A DNA stretch of 52,523 bases from Weizmannia acidilactici (GCF_008974185.1 NZ_BKZP01000023.1:1-52523); one strand, 5' to 3'. Positions 7,435-17,032 are shown, numbered from the stretch's first letter. A program made the numbers and translations. The notes: generated by a model from the letters alone, not told the origin.

Positions 7435-8682
7435 TTATTCCCGGATCTGCCCGCTGCCGTAAATCCAATATTTTGTGGAGGTTAAGGCATCCAGCCCCAT
7501 CGGCCCGCGCGCATGCAGTTTTTGCGTGCTGATGCCGATCTCCGCCCCGTACCCGAATTCAAATCCATCCGTAAAACGGGTGGAAGCATTATGGTAGACG
7601 CACGCAGCATCGACCATCGCCATGAAACGGGCCGCCTGCTCCTTGTCTTCTGTCACAATCGCCTCTGAATGTTTTGTTCCGTACCGGTTGATATGCTGGA
7701 CCGCTTCATCTGTATTTTTCACTGTTTTCATGCTTATTTTTAAAGCCAGATACTCACAGTACCAGTCTTCTTCCGTTGCTTTTTTTGCATCGGGCCAGGT
7801 TTCGGTAACTTTTCCATCACCGTAAATTTCAACACCGTGCTCAGCCAATGCCGATAACAGCGCTTTGCCATTTTGAGCGAACCAATTTTCATGGACGAGA
7901 ATCGTTTCAATCGCATTGCAGACGGATGGGCGCTGTATTTTTGCATTGACTGCAATACGGATGGCCATTTCCGGCTGTGCCGTTTCATCTATATAAAGGT
8001 GGCAGTTGCCGGCGCCGGTTTCAATGACAGGTACGGATGACTCGCGGACAACCGTGTCAATCAGGTTTTTGCCGCCCCTCGGGATGAGCACATCCAAATA
8101 ATCGTGGAGATGGAATAAATCTTTTGCCGCTTCCCTGCTCGTATCTTCTATGAGCTGCACGGCTTCTTCCGGAAAACCGGATTCTGCCAAAGCCCGGTGA
8201 ATGGTGCGGACGAGCGCTTGATTGGAACAGATGGAAGATGAGCTGCCCCTTAAAATCACGGCATTACCCGTTTTGATGGCCAGGGTGGCGGCATCCGCCG
8301 TCACGTTTGGCCGGGCTTCGTAAATCATGCCGATGACGCCGAGCGGCACTTTCTTTTTTACGATTTTTAAGCCGTTTTCTTTTTCAATTTCTTCAACCGT
8401 TTCCCCGATCGGATCATTCAAGCCGGCGAGTAACCGGATCGCTTCCGACATGTCTTTGATTCGCTTTTCATTGAGCATCATCCGGTCGAGAATATTTTCC
8501 GGAAGCCCGGCACGATCCCCGCGTTCTAAATCTTTTTTGTTTTCGGCAATGATTTCACCCTGGTCTTCGAGAAGCGCCCATGCGATAGATAAAAGTGCAC
8601 GGTTTTTCTCTTCTGTTGTTTTTGCGGAAAGCGCAATGCTGATTTCTCTAGCTTTTTGCCCTTTTTCGATTGCTTCGCTCAT
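7435..8682 (-). CDS. proA: Gamma-glutamyl phosphate reductase
   Basis: ProA reduces gamma-glutamyl phosphate to glutamate semialdehyde with NADPH, the second step of proline synthesis. The 415 residues match the family length. Recognisable parts are [18 protein letters not shown] near 110-127, RGSSS near 146, the nucleotide-binding LIPRGGKNL near 200 and the catalytic-Cys segment [11 protein letters not shown] near 255. ATG at 8682 directly abuts the proB stop at 8683, so translation is probably coupled. Expression follows the T-box upstream of proB. The MITE-like element lies only a few bases past its stop. Confidence 0.95.
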   Translation of the reverse strand: MSEAIEKGQKAREISIALSAKTTEEKNRALLSIAWALLEDQGEIIAENKKDLERGDRAGLPENILDRMMLNEKRIKDMSEAIRLLAGLNDPIGETVEEIEKENGLKIVKKKVPLGVIGMIYEARPNVTADAATLAIKTGNAVILRGSSSSICSNQALVRTIHRALAESGFPEEAVQLIEDTSREAAKDLFHLHDYLDVLIPRGGKNLIDTVVRESSVPVIETGAGNCHLYIDETAQPEMAIRIAVNAKIQRPSVCNAIETILVHENWFAQNGKALLSALAEHGVEIYGDGKVTETWPDAKKATEEDWYCEYLALKISMKTVKNTDEAVQHINRYGTKHSEAIVTEDKEQAARFMAMVDAACVYHNASTRFTDGFEFGYGAEIGISTQKLHARGPMGLDALTSTKYWIYGSGQIRE

Positions 8683-9777
8683 TTATCCCAACCCCTTTCT
8701 TGTTAGTGGTACCCATTTGTCCCGGTGAATCACTTCGCCCGTGGCACGGCCCATTTGTTTTTCTAGTAAATCTTCAAGTTCTTCCGCCCCGTACAGTACT
8801 TCCCCTTTTCCAAGCAGGCCGTTTGAACCGTACACTTCAACCACATCGCCTTTTTGGAATAGGCCGGTTACTTTTTGGATCCCGGCTGCCAGCAGGCTGC
8901 TGCCATTTTTTAATAACGCTTGTTCCGCTCCCGGATCGATATAAATTTTCCCCGCCGTTTCCGAAAAAAGTGCGATCCATTGCTTCTGGCTGGTCACCGC
9001 CGGGCGGGCGCCGCCAATATAAGTGCCGTCCCCTTTCCCCTCTAGAATCCGAAGCAGTTTGTTTTCACCTTTTCCCGTGCCGATAAAAACACGGACGCCG
9101 AGAGAAAGGGCGGTATTGGCGGCTTTTAATTTTGAAAGCATGCCGCCGGTCCCCACTTTCGTACCGGCGCCCCCCGCCATCCGCATCATATCGGGGGTAA
9201 TTTTTTCAATCGTATCAAATCGCCTAGCATTTGGATCGTTTTTTGGGTTGGCGCTGTATAAGCCGTTGATATCGGTCAGGATGACGAGCTGCTCGGCATG
9301 GATGAGCCCGCTGACAAGCGCCGACAGCATATCGTTATCGCCGAAAGTCAGCTCCGTAACAGATACCGAATCATTTTCATTGACGATCGGCATCACGCCG
9401 CGGTGCAAAAGCTCCGTCAACGTCGAATACGCATTATGGTAACGGTCTTTTTTAGAAAAATCTTGGCGTGTCAAAAGAATTTGCGCCGGCGTAATGCCGT
9501 GTTCCCCCAACGCTTCCCTGTAACGCTGGATCAGCACACTTTGGCCGATTGCCGCGGCAGCCTGTTTTCCTTTCAGGGTAACAGGACGCGACGGATAGCC
9601 TAAAAGCTTGAACCCGCAGGCGACAGCCCCGGAAGACACGACGATGGTTTCATGCCCGGCTTTCCTGAGGGCGGCGAGGGCATGAATATGGTCGGCAAAC
9701 TTCGATTCGTCAATTTCCCCGGCTGCATTCGTTAAAGAACTGCTGCCGATCTTTACAACGACTCTCTTCTTTTCCAT
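8683..9777 (-). CDS. proB: Glutamate 5-kinase
   Basis: ProB phosphorylates glutamate with ATP, the first and feedback-controlled step of proline synthesis. The 364 residues have an amino-acid-kinase domain (VVVKIGSSSLT at the start, VSSGAVACG near 50, NENDSVS near 142, GTGGMLSK near 208) and a C-terminal PUA domain (about 275-355, EVYGSNGLLGKGEV). The start is uncertain: ATG at 9777 fits the family N-terminus, ATG at 9786 is nine bases closer to GAAGGAG. The longer ORF to 9912 is the T-box leader read as protein. It heads the proBA operon. Confidence 0.93.
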   Translation of the reverse strand: MEKKRVVVKIGSSSLTNAAGEIDESKFADHIHALAALRKAGHETIVVSSGAVACGFKLLGYPSRPVTLKGKQAAAAIGQSVLIQRYREALGEHGITPAQILLTRQDFSKKDRYHNAYSTLTELLHRGVMPIVNENDSVSVTELTFGDNDMLSALVSGLIHAEQLVILTDINGLYSANPKNDPNARRFDTIEKITPDMMRMAGGAGTKVGTGGMLSKLKAANTALSLGVRVFIGTGKGENKLLRILEGKGDGTYIGGARPAVTSQKQWIALFSETAGKIYIDPGAEQALLKNGSSLLAAGIQKVTGLFQKGDVVEVYGSNGLLGKGEVLYGAEELEDLLEKQMGRATGEVIHRDKWVPLTRKGLG

Positions 9778-9794
9778 CTGTAGCATTCTCTCCT

Positions 9795-10045
9795 TCACAA
9801 CAATAAAAAAAGCCCTTCCGCCCCTTGTTAAAAGGACGAAAAAGCCTTTCGCGGTACCACCTTTTTTGGGCAGCATACGCCACCCCGCTCTTCTTTGATA
9901 ACGCAAATACATTGCGCCCGGTTTTGCCGGGACCCGGAAGGCAGGTTCGGCGGGCCGCCTGCTGCAGCGCCTTTCAGCCTATGAACCCTGCTCTCTATTG
10001 CAGAGGTTATCCGCCTACTAATCCTTCGTTCACGTTCAGTATTTT
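9795..10045 (-). promoter_or_regulatory. T-box riboswitch, proline (CCU specifier)
   Basis: The minus-strand leader of proB has the T-box bulge AAGGTGGTACCGCG (about 9849-9862), followed by a hairpin with a long U-tract (about 9800-9846). Upstream lies a stem I with AGTA on one side and GAA followed by CCT on the other (CCT at 9943-9945). By the usual arrangement CCU is the specifier codon, so uncharged proline tRNA should stabilise the antiterminator and switch on proBA. The specifier identity is read from position and agrees with the downstream genes. Confidence 0.9.
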
Positions 10046-10050
10046 AAATT

Positions 10051-10079
10051 ATCTTACAATGGATCAGGATAAAAAGCAA
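10051..10079 (-). promoter_or_regulatory. Promoter of the T-box/proBA transcript
   Basis: TTGCTT (10074-10079) and TAAGAT (10051-10056) are 17 bases apart on the minus strand and lie just before the T-box leader. Confidence 0.55.
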
Positions 10080-10085
10080 GAAATT

Positions 10086-11081
10086 TTAAGTTTCATGTTC
10101 ATACAGTGCTGCCATTTTCCTGCTTTCTTCCTTAATTTTTTCGGCAAGATGCAGGGGGGCGATCACTTTCGCCATGCTCCCCCACGTCAAAATCCAGCGA
10201 ATCAGCCCATCACTGATGGAAGCTTTTGTTTTCAAATCAAAATGCGTGTCTGAAACCGGCTCAATTTCCACACCGAGGCCAAACCGGTCGATGATCACAT
10301 TGATCAATTCATTATCGAAGCGGATATGGATCCAATTGTCCTCGCCGCCGTACATATGGAATGTTTTATAAATGTATTCGGATAAATTCACATCCATGCG
10401 CTTAAACGATTCATCCGAAACCGAAACATTGCGCATCCGGTCAACCCTGTAATGTCGGAAAAACGGTTCGTCTTCAAACCTGCCAATGCAGTAATAAAAT
10501 TCATTGCTCCAAATGAGCCCGTACGGTTCAACCGGGTAAAATTCACCGTCCCGGTGCAGTTCAAACTGTTTATGTACGTTGTATTTCCCGTATTGGAAAT
10601 AAATTCTTTTCGATTTTGTTACCGCTTCATGGATCCGGTCGATGTCGATTTTGATCTGCTGGTAGTTGCCTTTGACCGCCTGATCAAAAAATACCTGGCT
10701 CGGCAGTTTTTTCGCATGGTGGACGCTCGTTAATGTTTTAATTTTTTTAATGAGGTTTTCCGACTCTTCCTTTGTTATAAATTTGGCGGATAACACCGCA
10801 TCGATCAGCATCCGGAGCTCAAACAGCTCAAAACGCCGCACCTGGTGGCTGTAGTATTTTTTTCCGTACTTGCCTGTATTTTCGATCACATCGAAGCCGG
10901 TTTGGGCTAGGTCTTCAATATCCCGTTTTACCGCTTTTTTATCCTGCCAAAAGTCCCCGCCGAAAGCTTCATTGAGCCGCTTCAAAATCTCGTCAAGGGA
11001 AAACTCGTGCGCTTCATCGGTTTCATTTTCCAAAATTTCTTTTACTTTCAGCATCCGGATTTTTGACGAAATATCTTTCAC
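10086..11081 (-). CDS. WYL-domain transcriptional regulator
   Basis: This 331-residue protein has an N-terminal winged-helix region (about 1-85; DEILKRLNEAF, then KAVKRDIEDLAQTGF as recognition-like helices) and a WYL domain near 140-245, seen in RIYFQYGKY, FYPVEPYGLIWSNEFYYCIGR and RHYRVDRM. A WCX-like tail ends the protein. WYL proteins bind DNA and sense ligands, often nucleotides or nucleic acid. The start is taken as GTG at 11081, with AGGTGG five bases upstream; GTG at 11090 is the alternative. It stands alone beside proBA and yjlC-ndh and its targets are unknown. Confidence 0.8.
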   Translation of the reverse strand: MKDISSKIRMLKVKEILENETDEAHEFSLDEILKRLNEAFGGDFWQDKKAVKRDIEDLAQTGFDVIENTGKYGKKYYSHQVRRFELFELRMLIDAVLSAKFITKEESENLIKKIKTLTSVHHAKKLPSQVFFDQAVKGNYQQIKIDIDRIHEAVTKSKRIYFQYGKYNVHKQFELHRDGEFYPVEPYGLIWSNEFYYCIGRFEDEPFFRHYRVDRMRNVSVSDESFKRMDVNLSEYIYKTFHMYGGEDNWIHIRFDNELINVIIDRFGLGVEIEPVSDTHFDLKTKASISDGLIRWILTWGSMAKVIAPLHLAEKIKEESRKMAALYEHET

Positions 11082-11227
11082 GCTTCCCACCTTCTTCTAA
11101 ACTCATTTTATCCGATACGGGCACAAACCGGCAAGCATCCCGCAAGGCCCTTCTCAGTGAAAAATTTTCCGAAATCCCGAACTCGTATCATAAGAAAACA
11201 TTTTTCTAAAAGGATAGCAAAATTTAC

Positions 11228-11255
11228 TTCATATATGGTGAAAATTTGATATACT
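11228..11255 (+). promoter_or_regulatory. Candidate promoter of yjlC-ndh
   Basis: TTCATA (11228-11233) and TATACT (11250-11255) are 16 bases apart. They leave a 5' leader of about 150 bases that contains the Rex-like half-sites. Elsewhere in 11082-11415 I see no gene. Confidence 0.4.
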
Positions 11256-11283
11256 AATCATGTATCAGGTTTCATAGCGGTTT

Positions 11284-11324
11284 TTGTGAATAAAAAAACG
11301 TGCATTCATGAAGAAATTTCACAA
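11284..11324 (+). promoter_or_regulatory. Rex-like operator half-sites before yjlC-ndh
   Basis: TTGTGAA at 11284-11290 and TTCACAA at 11318-11324 are exact inverted half-sites of the redox repressor Rex, but 27 bases apart. TTCATGAA at 11305-11312 followed closely by TTTCACAA gives a better spaced imperfect site. Rex control of yjlC-ndh is known in B. subtilis. The site here lies downstream of the candidate promoter and would block elongation. Confidence 0.5.
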
Positions 11325-11415
11325 ACAGGACGGAGGGATTAATAAGGGAACAATCGGAACACTTTGAACGTACATAACCTTAATGGGAATCCCACCAGTA
11401 AAGGAGAAATAGGAG

Positions 11416-11868
11416 ATGGCAGAAACTTCAACCCAAAAAACCAATATCGAAGAACAACTTGAAGCAAACAAAGAAGCGGCGGGCGCACAAAAAGATTTGC
11501 TGGACCAGTTATTGATACCGGAAGTCCAGGAATCCCTGACCGTGCTTGTTGAAAGCCTGCCGAAAATGGCCGAGCTGGTCACGATTTTAAACAAAGTTTA
11601 TGATTTTGCACAGTCCGTAATGACGGATAAAGTGCTCATCAACGATTTTAAAGGCGGTGTGCAAGGATTTTTGGATCCCGTTGCCGAAAAAGCGAAAGGG
11701 CTCGCCCAAACCGCAATCGAAGCGAAAGACCGGGCGGATGAATCAAACGATACAATCGGCCTCTTCGGCCTGTTGAGATTGTTAAAAGACCCGCAAGCCC
11801 AGAAGCTATTCCGTTTTCTGCAGGCATTTCTACAAGTGACGGAAGAACGGAGCAAACAACAACAATAA
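11416..11868 (+). CDS. yjlC: DUF1641 protein, YjlC-like
   Basis: This 150-residue acidic helical protein has no membrane segment. The central DUF1641 region (LLIPEVQESLTVLVESLPKM, then NKVYDFAQSVMTDKVL) and the GLFGLLRLLKDPQAQK stretch near residues 115-130 are typical. Its biochemical role is not established; in B. subtilis YjlC is encoded directly before the NADH dehydrogenase Ndh, as here, with 33 bases between the genes. AAAGGAG and a second AGGAG precede the ATG. Co-transcription suggests a role with NDH-2, for example at the membrane. Confidence 0.8.
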   Translation: MAETSTQKTNIEEQLEANKEAAGAQKDLLDQLLIPEVQESLTVLVESLPKMAELVTILNKVYDFAQSVMTDKVLINDFKGGVQGFLDPVAEKAKGLAQTAIEAKDRADESNDTIGLFGLLRLLKDPQAQKLFRFLQAFLQVTEERSKQQQ

Positions 11869-11901
11869 CATAAACAGAATTGAAAAGAACGGGGGATCCA
11901 T

Positions 11902-13083
11902 ATGAGTAAAAAAATCGTTGTTTTAGGGGCTGGCTACGGCGGATTGTTAACCGCATTGTCAGCGCGCGAATATTTAACGAAAGACGACGCTTCGATTACC
12001 GTCGTCAACCGGGTGCCGGACCACCAAATTATTACGGAGCTGCACCGTTTGGCCGCAGGCGGCGTTTCCGAAAAAAGAGTATCGCTTCCGTTAAAAAAAT
12101 TGTTTAAAGGAAAAGATGTTGACGTCCAGGTCGATGAAGTCACCAAAATTTCACCGGACACAAAAGAAGTATCTTTAGGAAGCGGATTTAAGCTGAATTA
12201 TGACATCCTTGTCGTGGCGCTTGGCAGTGAAACGGCTTTCTTTGGCATTCCGGGACTTGAAGAAAACAGCTTCCTATTGAAATCGGTTGACAATGCAAAA
12301 CGCATCCACGCCCATATCCAAAGTTGCCTCGAACAATATACAAAAACAAAAAATAAAGCGGATGCCACCTTCGTTGTCGGCGGCGGCGGACTGACCGGGA
12401 TCGAATTAGTCGGCGAACTGGCGGATAAAGTGCCGGTGTGGTCGAAAAAATATGCGATTGACCCAAGCGAAATTTCGCTGATCTGCGTAGAAGCCGCCCC
12501 TTCAATTTTACCGAACTTTGCGCCGAACTTGATCGAACGCGCAACGAAGAGCCTCGAAGCGCGCGGCGTCAAATTCCTGACGGGCATTCCTGTTACGAAA
12601 TATGAAGATGGTGTTGTGGAACTGAAAGACGGCCAGAAAATCGAAACGAAAACGCTTGTCTGGACCGGCGGCGTTCAGGGCAACAGGGTTGTGGCCAATT
12701 CCGGCATTGAAGTGAACCGGGGACGCGCGACCGTCAATGAATATTTGCAGTCCACATCTCATCCGGATGTATTTGTAGCCGGCGACAGCGCAGTTGTCTT
12801 CCCGTCTGAAGGCGCACGCCCTTATCCGCCGACAGCACAAATGTCGTGGCAGATGGGCGAATTGATCGGCTATAACCTTTACGCCTACTTAAAAGGCGGC
12901 AAAATGCGGGTATTCCAGCCGGTAAACTCCGGTACGCTTGCAAGCCTCGGTAGAAAAGATGCCATTGCCTTTATCGGGGAGAACCAAACGCAATTAAAAG
13001 GCTTCCCTGCTTCGGCAATGAAAGAAGCGAGCAATATTCGCTACTTGTCCCATATTAACGGCTTGTTCAGCCTTGTGTATTAA
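11902..13083 (+). CDS. ndh: Type II NADH dehydrogenase (NDH-2)
   Basis: This 393-residue FAD enzyme passes electrons from NADH to menaquinone without pumping protons. It has the N-terminal FAD fold VVLGAGYGGLL, a second nucleotide-binding fold VVGGGGLTGIELVGEL near residue 158, and the C-terminal FAD-contact segment VFVAGDSA near 290 followed by PPTAQMSWQMGE. There is no transmembrane helix; the C-terminal amphipathic region normally holds it to the membrane. It follows yjlC in one operon and ends at a strong terminator. Rex-like sites upstream suggest induction at high NADH/NAD+. Confidence 0.92.
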   Translation: MSKKIVVLGAGYGGLLTALSAREYLTKDDASITVVNRVPDHQIITELHRLAAGGVSEKRVSLPLKKLFKGKDVDVQVDEVTKISPDTKEVSLGSGFKLNYDILVVALGSETAFFGIPGLEENSFLLKSVDNAKRIHAHIQSCLEQYTKTKNKADATFVVGGGGLTGIELVGELADKVPVWSKKYAIDPSEISLICVEAAPSILPNFAPNLIERATKSLEARGVKFLTGIPVTKYEDGVVELKDGQKIETKTLVWTGGVQGNRVVANSGIEVNRGRATVNEYLQSTSHPDVFVAGDSAVVFPSEGARPYPPTAQMSWQMGELIGYNLYAYLKGGKMRVFQPVNSGTLASLGRKDAIAFIGENQTQLKGFPASAMKEASNIRYLSHINGLFSLVY

Positions 13084-13088
13084 TGCGC

Positions 13089-13124
13089 AAACAGGCGCCC
13101 CCTTATAGGTGCGCCTGTTTTTTT
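13089..13124 (+). terminator. Terminator of yjlC-ndh
   Basis: AAACAGGCGC and GCGCCTGTTT form a ten-base stem followed by seven or more T residues. Confidence 0.9.
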
Positions 13125-13217
13125 AGATTTCTGTTCCGGATAATTTACCTCGGCAATTGCCCGTTCACTTTAAGCGCTACGGGCCCTTGATATTATCATA
13201 AAATTTAAAACTGCCCC

Positions 13218-13922
13218 TTAAGCAAGATAAGCTTCCTGTACTTGCTCATTCACCATTAATTCTTTCCCCACCCCTTCCAGGACGATTTCCCCGGTTTGGA
13301 TGACATAGCCGCGGTCAGCTATTTGCAGCGCCTGGTACGCATTTTGTTCGACCAGCAAAATCGTCATGCCTTCTTGATTGAGTTCGGAAATAATCTCAAA
13401 AATTTGTTCGACAACGATCGGCGCGAGCCCCATTGAAGGTTCGTCCAGCATCAGAAGTTTCGGCCTACCCATCAAGGCCCGGCCGATGGCTAGCATTTGC
13501 TGTTCGCCCCCGCTCATCGTCCCGCCTTTTTGGTCGAGCCTTTCTTTCAACTTCGGAAAATATGAAAACACACGCTCCATTCTCTCTTCAATCGTCCTTT
13601 TCTGCTTCACTGCAAAAGCCCCGATCAAAAGATTTTCTTTTACGGTCAGTTTCGGGAAAATCCTCCTGCCCTCCGGCACATGCGCGATCCCCAATCGGGA
13701 CGTTTGATGGGGCGGCAGGTTGGCAATATTTTGACCGCCGTATGTGATGCTGCCGTTTACTTTTACCTGGCCGCTGATCGATTTCAATGTCGTGGATTTC
13801 CCGGCCCCGTTGCTCCCGATCAGCGTAACGATCTCCCCTTCGGTCACCGCCATGCTGATTCCTTTTAATGCCTGAATCCCACCGTAGTTTGCCTTCACAT
13901 TTTCCAGTACCAACAAAGGCAT
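13218..13922 (-). CDS. livF: Branched-chain amino acid ABC transporter ATPase
   Basis: LivF is one of two ATPases of the HAAT-type importer. The 234 residues contain Walker A GSNGAGKST near 37-45, the signature MSGGEQQMLAIGRAL near 135, Walker B LLMLDEPSMGLAP near 156 and the H-loop region, here LVEQN (Gln-Asn rather than the usual His, a normal LivF feature). ATG at 13922 has AAGGAGGGG upstream; the longer ORF is rejected. It is the last gene of livJHMGF, 16 bases after livG. Substrate specificity, probably Leu/Ile/Val, rests on the binding protein and is inferred. Confidence 0.9.
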   Translation of the reverse strand: MPLLVLENVKANYGGIQALKGISMAVTEGEIVTLIGSNGAGKSTTLKSISGQVKVNGSITYGGQNIANLPPHQTSRLGIAHVPEGRRIFPKLTVKENLLIGAFAVKQKRTIEERMERVFSYFPKLKERLDQKGGTMSGGEQQMLAIGRALMGRPKLLMLDEPSMGLAPIVVEQIFEIISELNQEGMTILLVEQNAYQALQIADRGYVIQTGEIVLEGVGKELMVNEQVQEAYLA

Positions 13923-13938
13923 GGCTTCCCCTCCTTCC

Positions 13939-14715
13939 TTATGCATAAGCCAATGCGCCTTTACCGAGGTACGCTTCTATGACTCTTGGATTGTTTCTGA
14001 TTTCAACCGGTTTCCCTTCGGCAATGTTTTCTCCGTGGTCAAGCACAGCAATATGGTTCGAAATTTCCATCACAAGCTTCATATCGTGTTCAATTAAGAT
14101 AATCGTCAAATCTTTTTCCCCGCACATATTCCGGATTAAATCCGTCAGTTCCTTTGTTTCTTTCGGATTCATGCCCGCCGCCGGTTCATCGAGCAGCAGC
14201 AGTTTCGGTTTTACGGCCAAGGCGCGGGCAATTTCAAGCCGCCGCTGCGCCCCGTACGGGAGATTCGTGGCCGGTTCATTCAGCAAGCCGTCGAGCCCGA
14301 CATACTGGAGCAGTTCAAATGCCTCCATTTGCGCCGCTTCTTCTTCACGCCGCGTTCCCGGCAGCTGGAAGACGGCTCCGAAAAAATTGCTTTTTAAACG
14401 GCTATGCATGCCGATCAAAACATTTTCCATCACGGACAGGCTGCCGAATAAGCGGATATTCTGAAATGTCCGGGCAATCCCTTTTCTGGCGACGGCGTGC
14501 GGCTTAAGACCGGTAATCGGTTCCCCGTTTAATAAAATATCGCCTGCGCTCGGCTTATAGACACCTGTGACCATGTTGAAAAGCGTTGTTTTGCCGGCAC
14601 CATTCGGACCGATGACAGCGGTAATGGAATTTTTGGGGACATTTAAATTAACATTGGAGACTGCGGCCAGGCCACCGAAATTTTTCGTCAGCCCTTTGAT
14701 TTCAAGCAAATTCAT
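13939..14715 (-). CDS. livG: Branched-chain amino acid ABC transporter ATPase
   Basis: This 258-residue ATPase has Walker A GPNGAGKTT near 35, the RTFQNIRLFG segment characteristic of LivG, the signature-region PYGAQRRLEIARAL near 155, Walker B LLLLDEPAAGMNP near 175 and the H-loop IEHDM near 208. The start at 14715 has GGGGGAG four bases upstream; the ORF to 14859 has no ribosome site. LivG pairs with LivF under the LivH-LivM permease. It lies between livM and livF with short gaps, so the five genes are one transcription unit. Confidence 0.92.
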   Translation of the reverse strand: MNLLEIKGLTKNFGGLAAVSNVNLNVPKNSITAVIGPNGAGKTTLFNMVTGVYKPSAGDILLNGEPITGLKPHAVARKGIARTFQNIRLFGSLSVMENVLIGMHSRLKSNFFGAVFQLPGTRREEEAAQMEAFELLQYVGLDGLLNEPATNLPYGAQRRLEIARALAVKPKLLLLDEPAAGMNPKETKELTDLIRNMCGEKDLTIILIEHDMKLVMEISNHIAVLDHGENIAEGKPVEIRNNPRVIEAYLGKGALAYA

Positions 14716-14728
14716 ATATCTCCCCCGC

Positions 14729-16018
14729 TTAACCTTTATTCGTTTCGCCTGCCGCCGGAACAGCATCCATGCTGTGCGTCCTGCGGGCAAGCTTTTCAAG
14801 ATCATAATGCATATTTTTTGCCGGCAACAGGCCTTTTGAACGGTATAATGCGAACACAATCAACAAAAGGCCGAAAATAAACCTTTGCATTTTGGCAGGC
14901 GACAAGGCATCCGGAATTTTCAACACCCCGCTCATGCTCAATTGGTTGAGCCAGTTTGTGACTTCCGTCAGCACCTGCAGATTTAAAATCGTAATGATGG
15001 ATGCCCCTAAAATGACACCTGGGACGCTTCCCATCCCCCCTAAAAGCACCATGACGAGGATCGTGGTGGACTCCAAATACGTAAAACTGGTCGGATCGAC
15101 AAATGCTTGTTTTGCCGCAAACACTACGCCCATCGCCCCGGAAAAAGAGGCGCCGATGGCAAATGCGGCAAGCTTCGTTTTGACAAGCGGTATGCCCATC
15201 GCCTGCGCCGCAATTTCGTTCTCCCTTACCGCTTTCCATGCCCGCCCCATTTTAGAACGTTCCAGCCGGCGGACCATATAGATCACAATCAAAAGGAGCA
15301 CAAGCACAACATAATAAAACTGGCTCGGATAGATAAAGCGGATGCCGAAAAGTTCAGGCGGCGCAATAGAGGAAATGCCCATTGCCCCGTTCGTGATATT
15401 GATGGGCTTATCCAAATTATTGAAAACAATCCGGACAATTTCCCCGAACCCGAGCGTCACCATCGCCAGGTAATCCCCTTTCACACGCAGCACCGGAATT
15501 CCAAGCAACACGCCGAATAAAGCGCCGAAAAGGCAGCCGATCAAAATAAACATCCAAAAACTGGCGCCCGATAAAGGATAGTGCCCGAACGGCATAAAAT
15601 GCGATGCCTGGGAAGTTGTAAAAATCCCGTACGTATAAGCGCCCAATGCAAAAAAGGCAATAAAACCCAAATCCAGGAGCCCCGCCATCCCGACCACAAT
15701 ATTCAGCCCTAGCGCCATCGCAACATAAATGCCTACCATAACCGCCACATCCATATAGGATTGGTAAGACTGCCCATGGCTAGCGGCAAACGGCAAAACC
15801 ACCCCGAGAATGACAAGTGCAGCCGCCCATTTCACTTTGTCCGGGAATTGGAGAAAATATAGAATCAACAAAGAAGCAAGCAGCAGCAAAAACGAAACAA
15901 TTGATTTCTGCGACAAATAAATCCCAATTGATGTCACGATAACGTATAAAAGAAAAAGCCCTCCGGATAAAGATTTGTTTGCAACAAATGCAATCCAATA
16001 TTTTCCCACTTTTTCCAC
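14729..16018 (-). CDS. livM: Branched-chain amino acid ABC transporter permease
   Basis: This 429-residue membrane protein has about ten hydrophobic segments. The conserved cytoplasmic contact region reads GMAGLLDLGFIAFFALGAY near residue 110, RVKGDYLAMVTLGFGEI near 178 and KMGRAWKAVRENEIAAQAMG near 255. It is longer than a minimal LivM because of an N-terminal hydrophobic extension of about 80 residues, as in E. coli LivM. GTG at 16018 follows the livH stop with no gap, so translation is likely coupled. It dimerises with LivH to form the channel. Confidence 0.9.
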   Translation of the reverse strand: MEKVGKYWIAFVANKSLSGGLFLLYVIVTSIGIYLSQKSIVSFLLLLASLLILYFLQFPDKVKWAAALVILGVVLPFAASHGQSYQSYMDVAVMVGIYVAMALGLNIVVGMAGLLDLGFIAFFALGAYTYGIFTTSQASHFMPFGHYPLSGASFWMFILIGCLFGALFGVLLGIPVLRVKGDYLAMVTLGFGEIVRIVFNNLDKPINITNGAMGISSIAPPELFGIRFIYPSQFYYVVLVLLLIVIYMVRRLERSKMGRAWKAVRENEIAAQAMGIPLVKTKLAAFAIGASFSGAMGVVFAAKQAFVDPTSFTYLESTTILVMVLLGGMGSVPGVILGASIITILNLQVLTEVTNWLNQLSMSGVLKIPDALSPAKMQRFIFGLLLIVFALYRSKGLLPAKNMHYDLEKLARRTHSMDAVPAAGETNKG

Positions 16019-17005
16019 CTACACTTTCTCTGCGGCTGCTTTTCCGAATAAGCCTTCCGGTTTAAAAATGAGCACAATGATTAACAGAATAAATGCAAAA
16101 ACATCTTTGTACTCGGAACCGAATACGCCGCCGGTCAGCCCGGAAAGGTTGGCGGCCGCAAACATTTCAATCAAACCGAGGATGAGTCCCCCGGCCATGG
16201 AGCCGCGTATGTTTCCGATTCCGCCGAGCACTGCTGCGGTAAATGCTTTTATCCCAAGCGTATAGCCGATATAAGGGTCTATTGTGCCGTACTGGACGGC
16301 AAACAGAACGCCCGTCGCTCCCCCGAGTGCAGATCCGATAAAAAACGTAATGGCAATGACTTTATTGACATTTACGCTCATCAAGGAGGCTGTTTCCCGG
16401 TCCTGGGCGACCGCCCGCATCGCCATTCCCCATTTTGTCCGGTTGACAAAGATGTCGAGCACCGCAAGCATCACAATGGATACGAGCAATACGACGAGGA
16501 AGGAGCTTTTCAGCGTCGCGTCATGAAATTCCGGCCATAAAGATGATGCTTTAATATGGATTTGCCCATTGAAAAGATTAGGCCCGTTGATAATGTAGGT
16601 TCCTTTCTTCAACTCGGCGATAAAGCGGACAATGTCCTGAAGCAGGAAAGAAATCCCGATCGCCGTAATCAACGTGATCAGTTTCGGCGCATTTCTAAGC
16701 GGCCTGTAAGCCACCCGCTCAATGCCGATCCCCAAAACCCCCGTGCAGATGCTTGCCGCAATGATGGCCAGAAGCAGGATCAAGATTGCCGGCAGAGTAT
16801 GGATCCATCCCTGGCCGGTAAACAAAAAGAGCAGGGATGTGCCGATAAAAGCCCCTGTCATGAAAATTTCACCATGGGCAAAATTAATTAGTTCCAAAAT
16901 GCCGTAAACCATCGTGTACCCGATGGCGACAACGGCATAAATTGCACCGAGTGTAAGGCCGTCTATAAGCACCTGCGGCAATGTACCGATCAAATCCGTC
17001 AGCAT
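16019..17005 (-). CDS. livH: Branched-chain amino acid ABC transporter permease
   Basis: This 328-residue permease has about eight membrane segments and the family hallmarks LIDGLTLGAIYAVVAIGYTM, ELINFAHGEIFMTGAF and VLGGIGNIRGSMAGGLILG. The first ATG (17023) lacks a ribosome site; ATG at 17005 has AAAGGA nine bases upstream and fits the family. It begins just after a strong hairpin that separates it from livJ, so permease levels are probably lower than those of the binding protein. Confidence 0.92.
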   Translation of the reverse strand: MLTDLIGTLPQVLIDGLTLGAIYAVVAIGYTMVYGILELINFAHGEIFMTGAFIGTSLLFLFTGQGWIHTLPAILILLLAIIAASICTGVLGIGIERVAYRPLRNAPKLITLITAIGISFLLQDIVRFIAELKKGTYIINGPNLFNGQIHIKASSLWPEFHDATLKSSFLVVLLVSIVMLAVLDIFVNRTKWGMAMRAVAQDRETASLMSVNVNKVIAITFFIGSALGGATGVLFAVQYGTIDPYIGYTLGIKAFTAAVLGGIGNIRGSMAGGLILGLIEMFAAANLSGLTGGVFGSEYKDVFAFILLIIVLIFKPEGLFGKAAAEKV

Positions 17006-17032
17006 TTCCCCACGTCCTTTCATTTGAATGAG

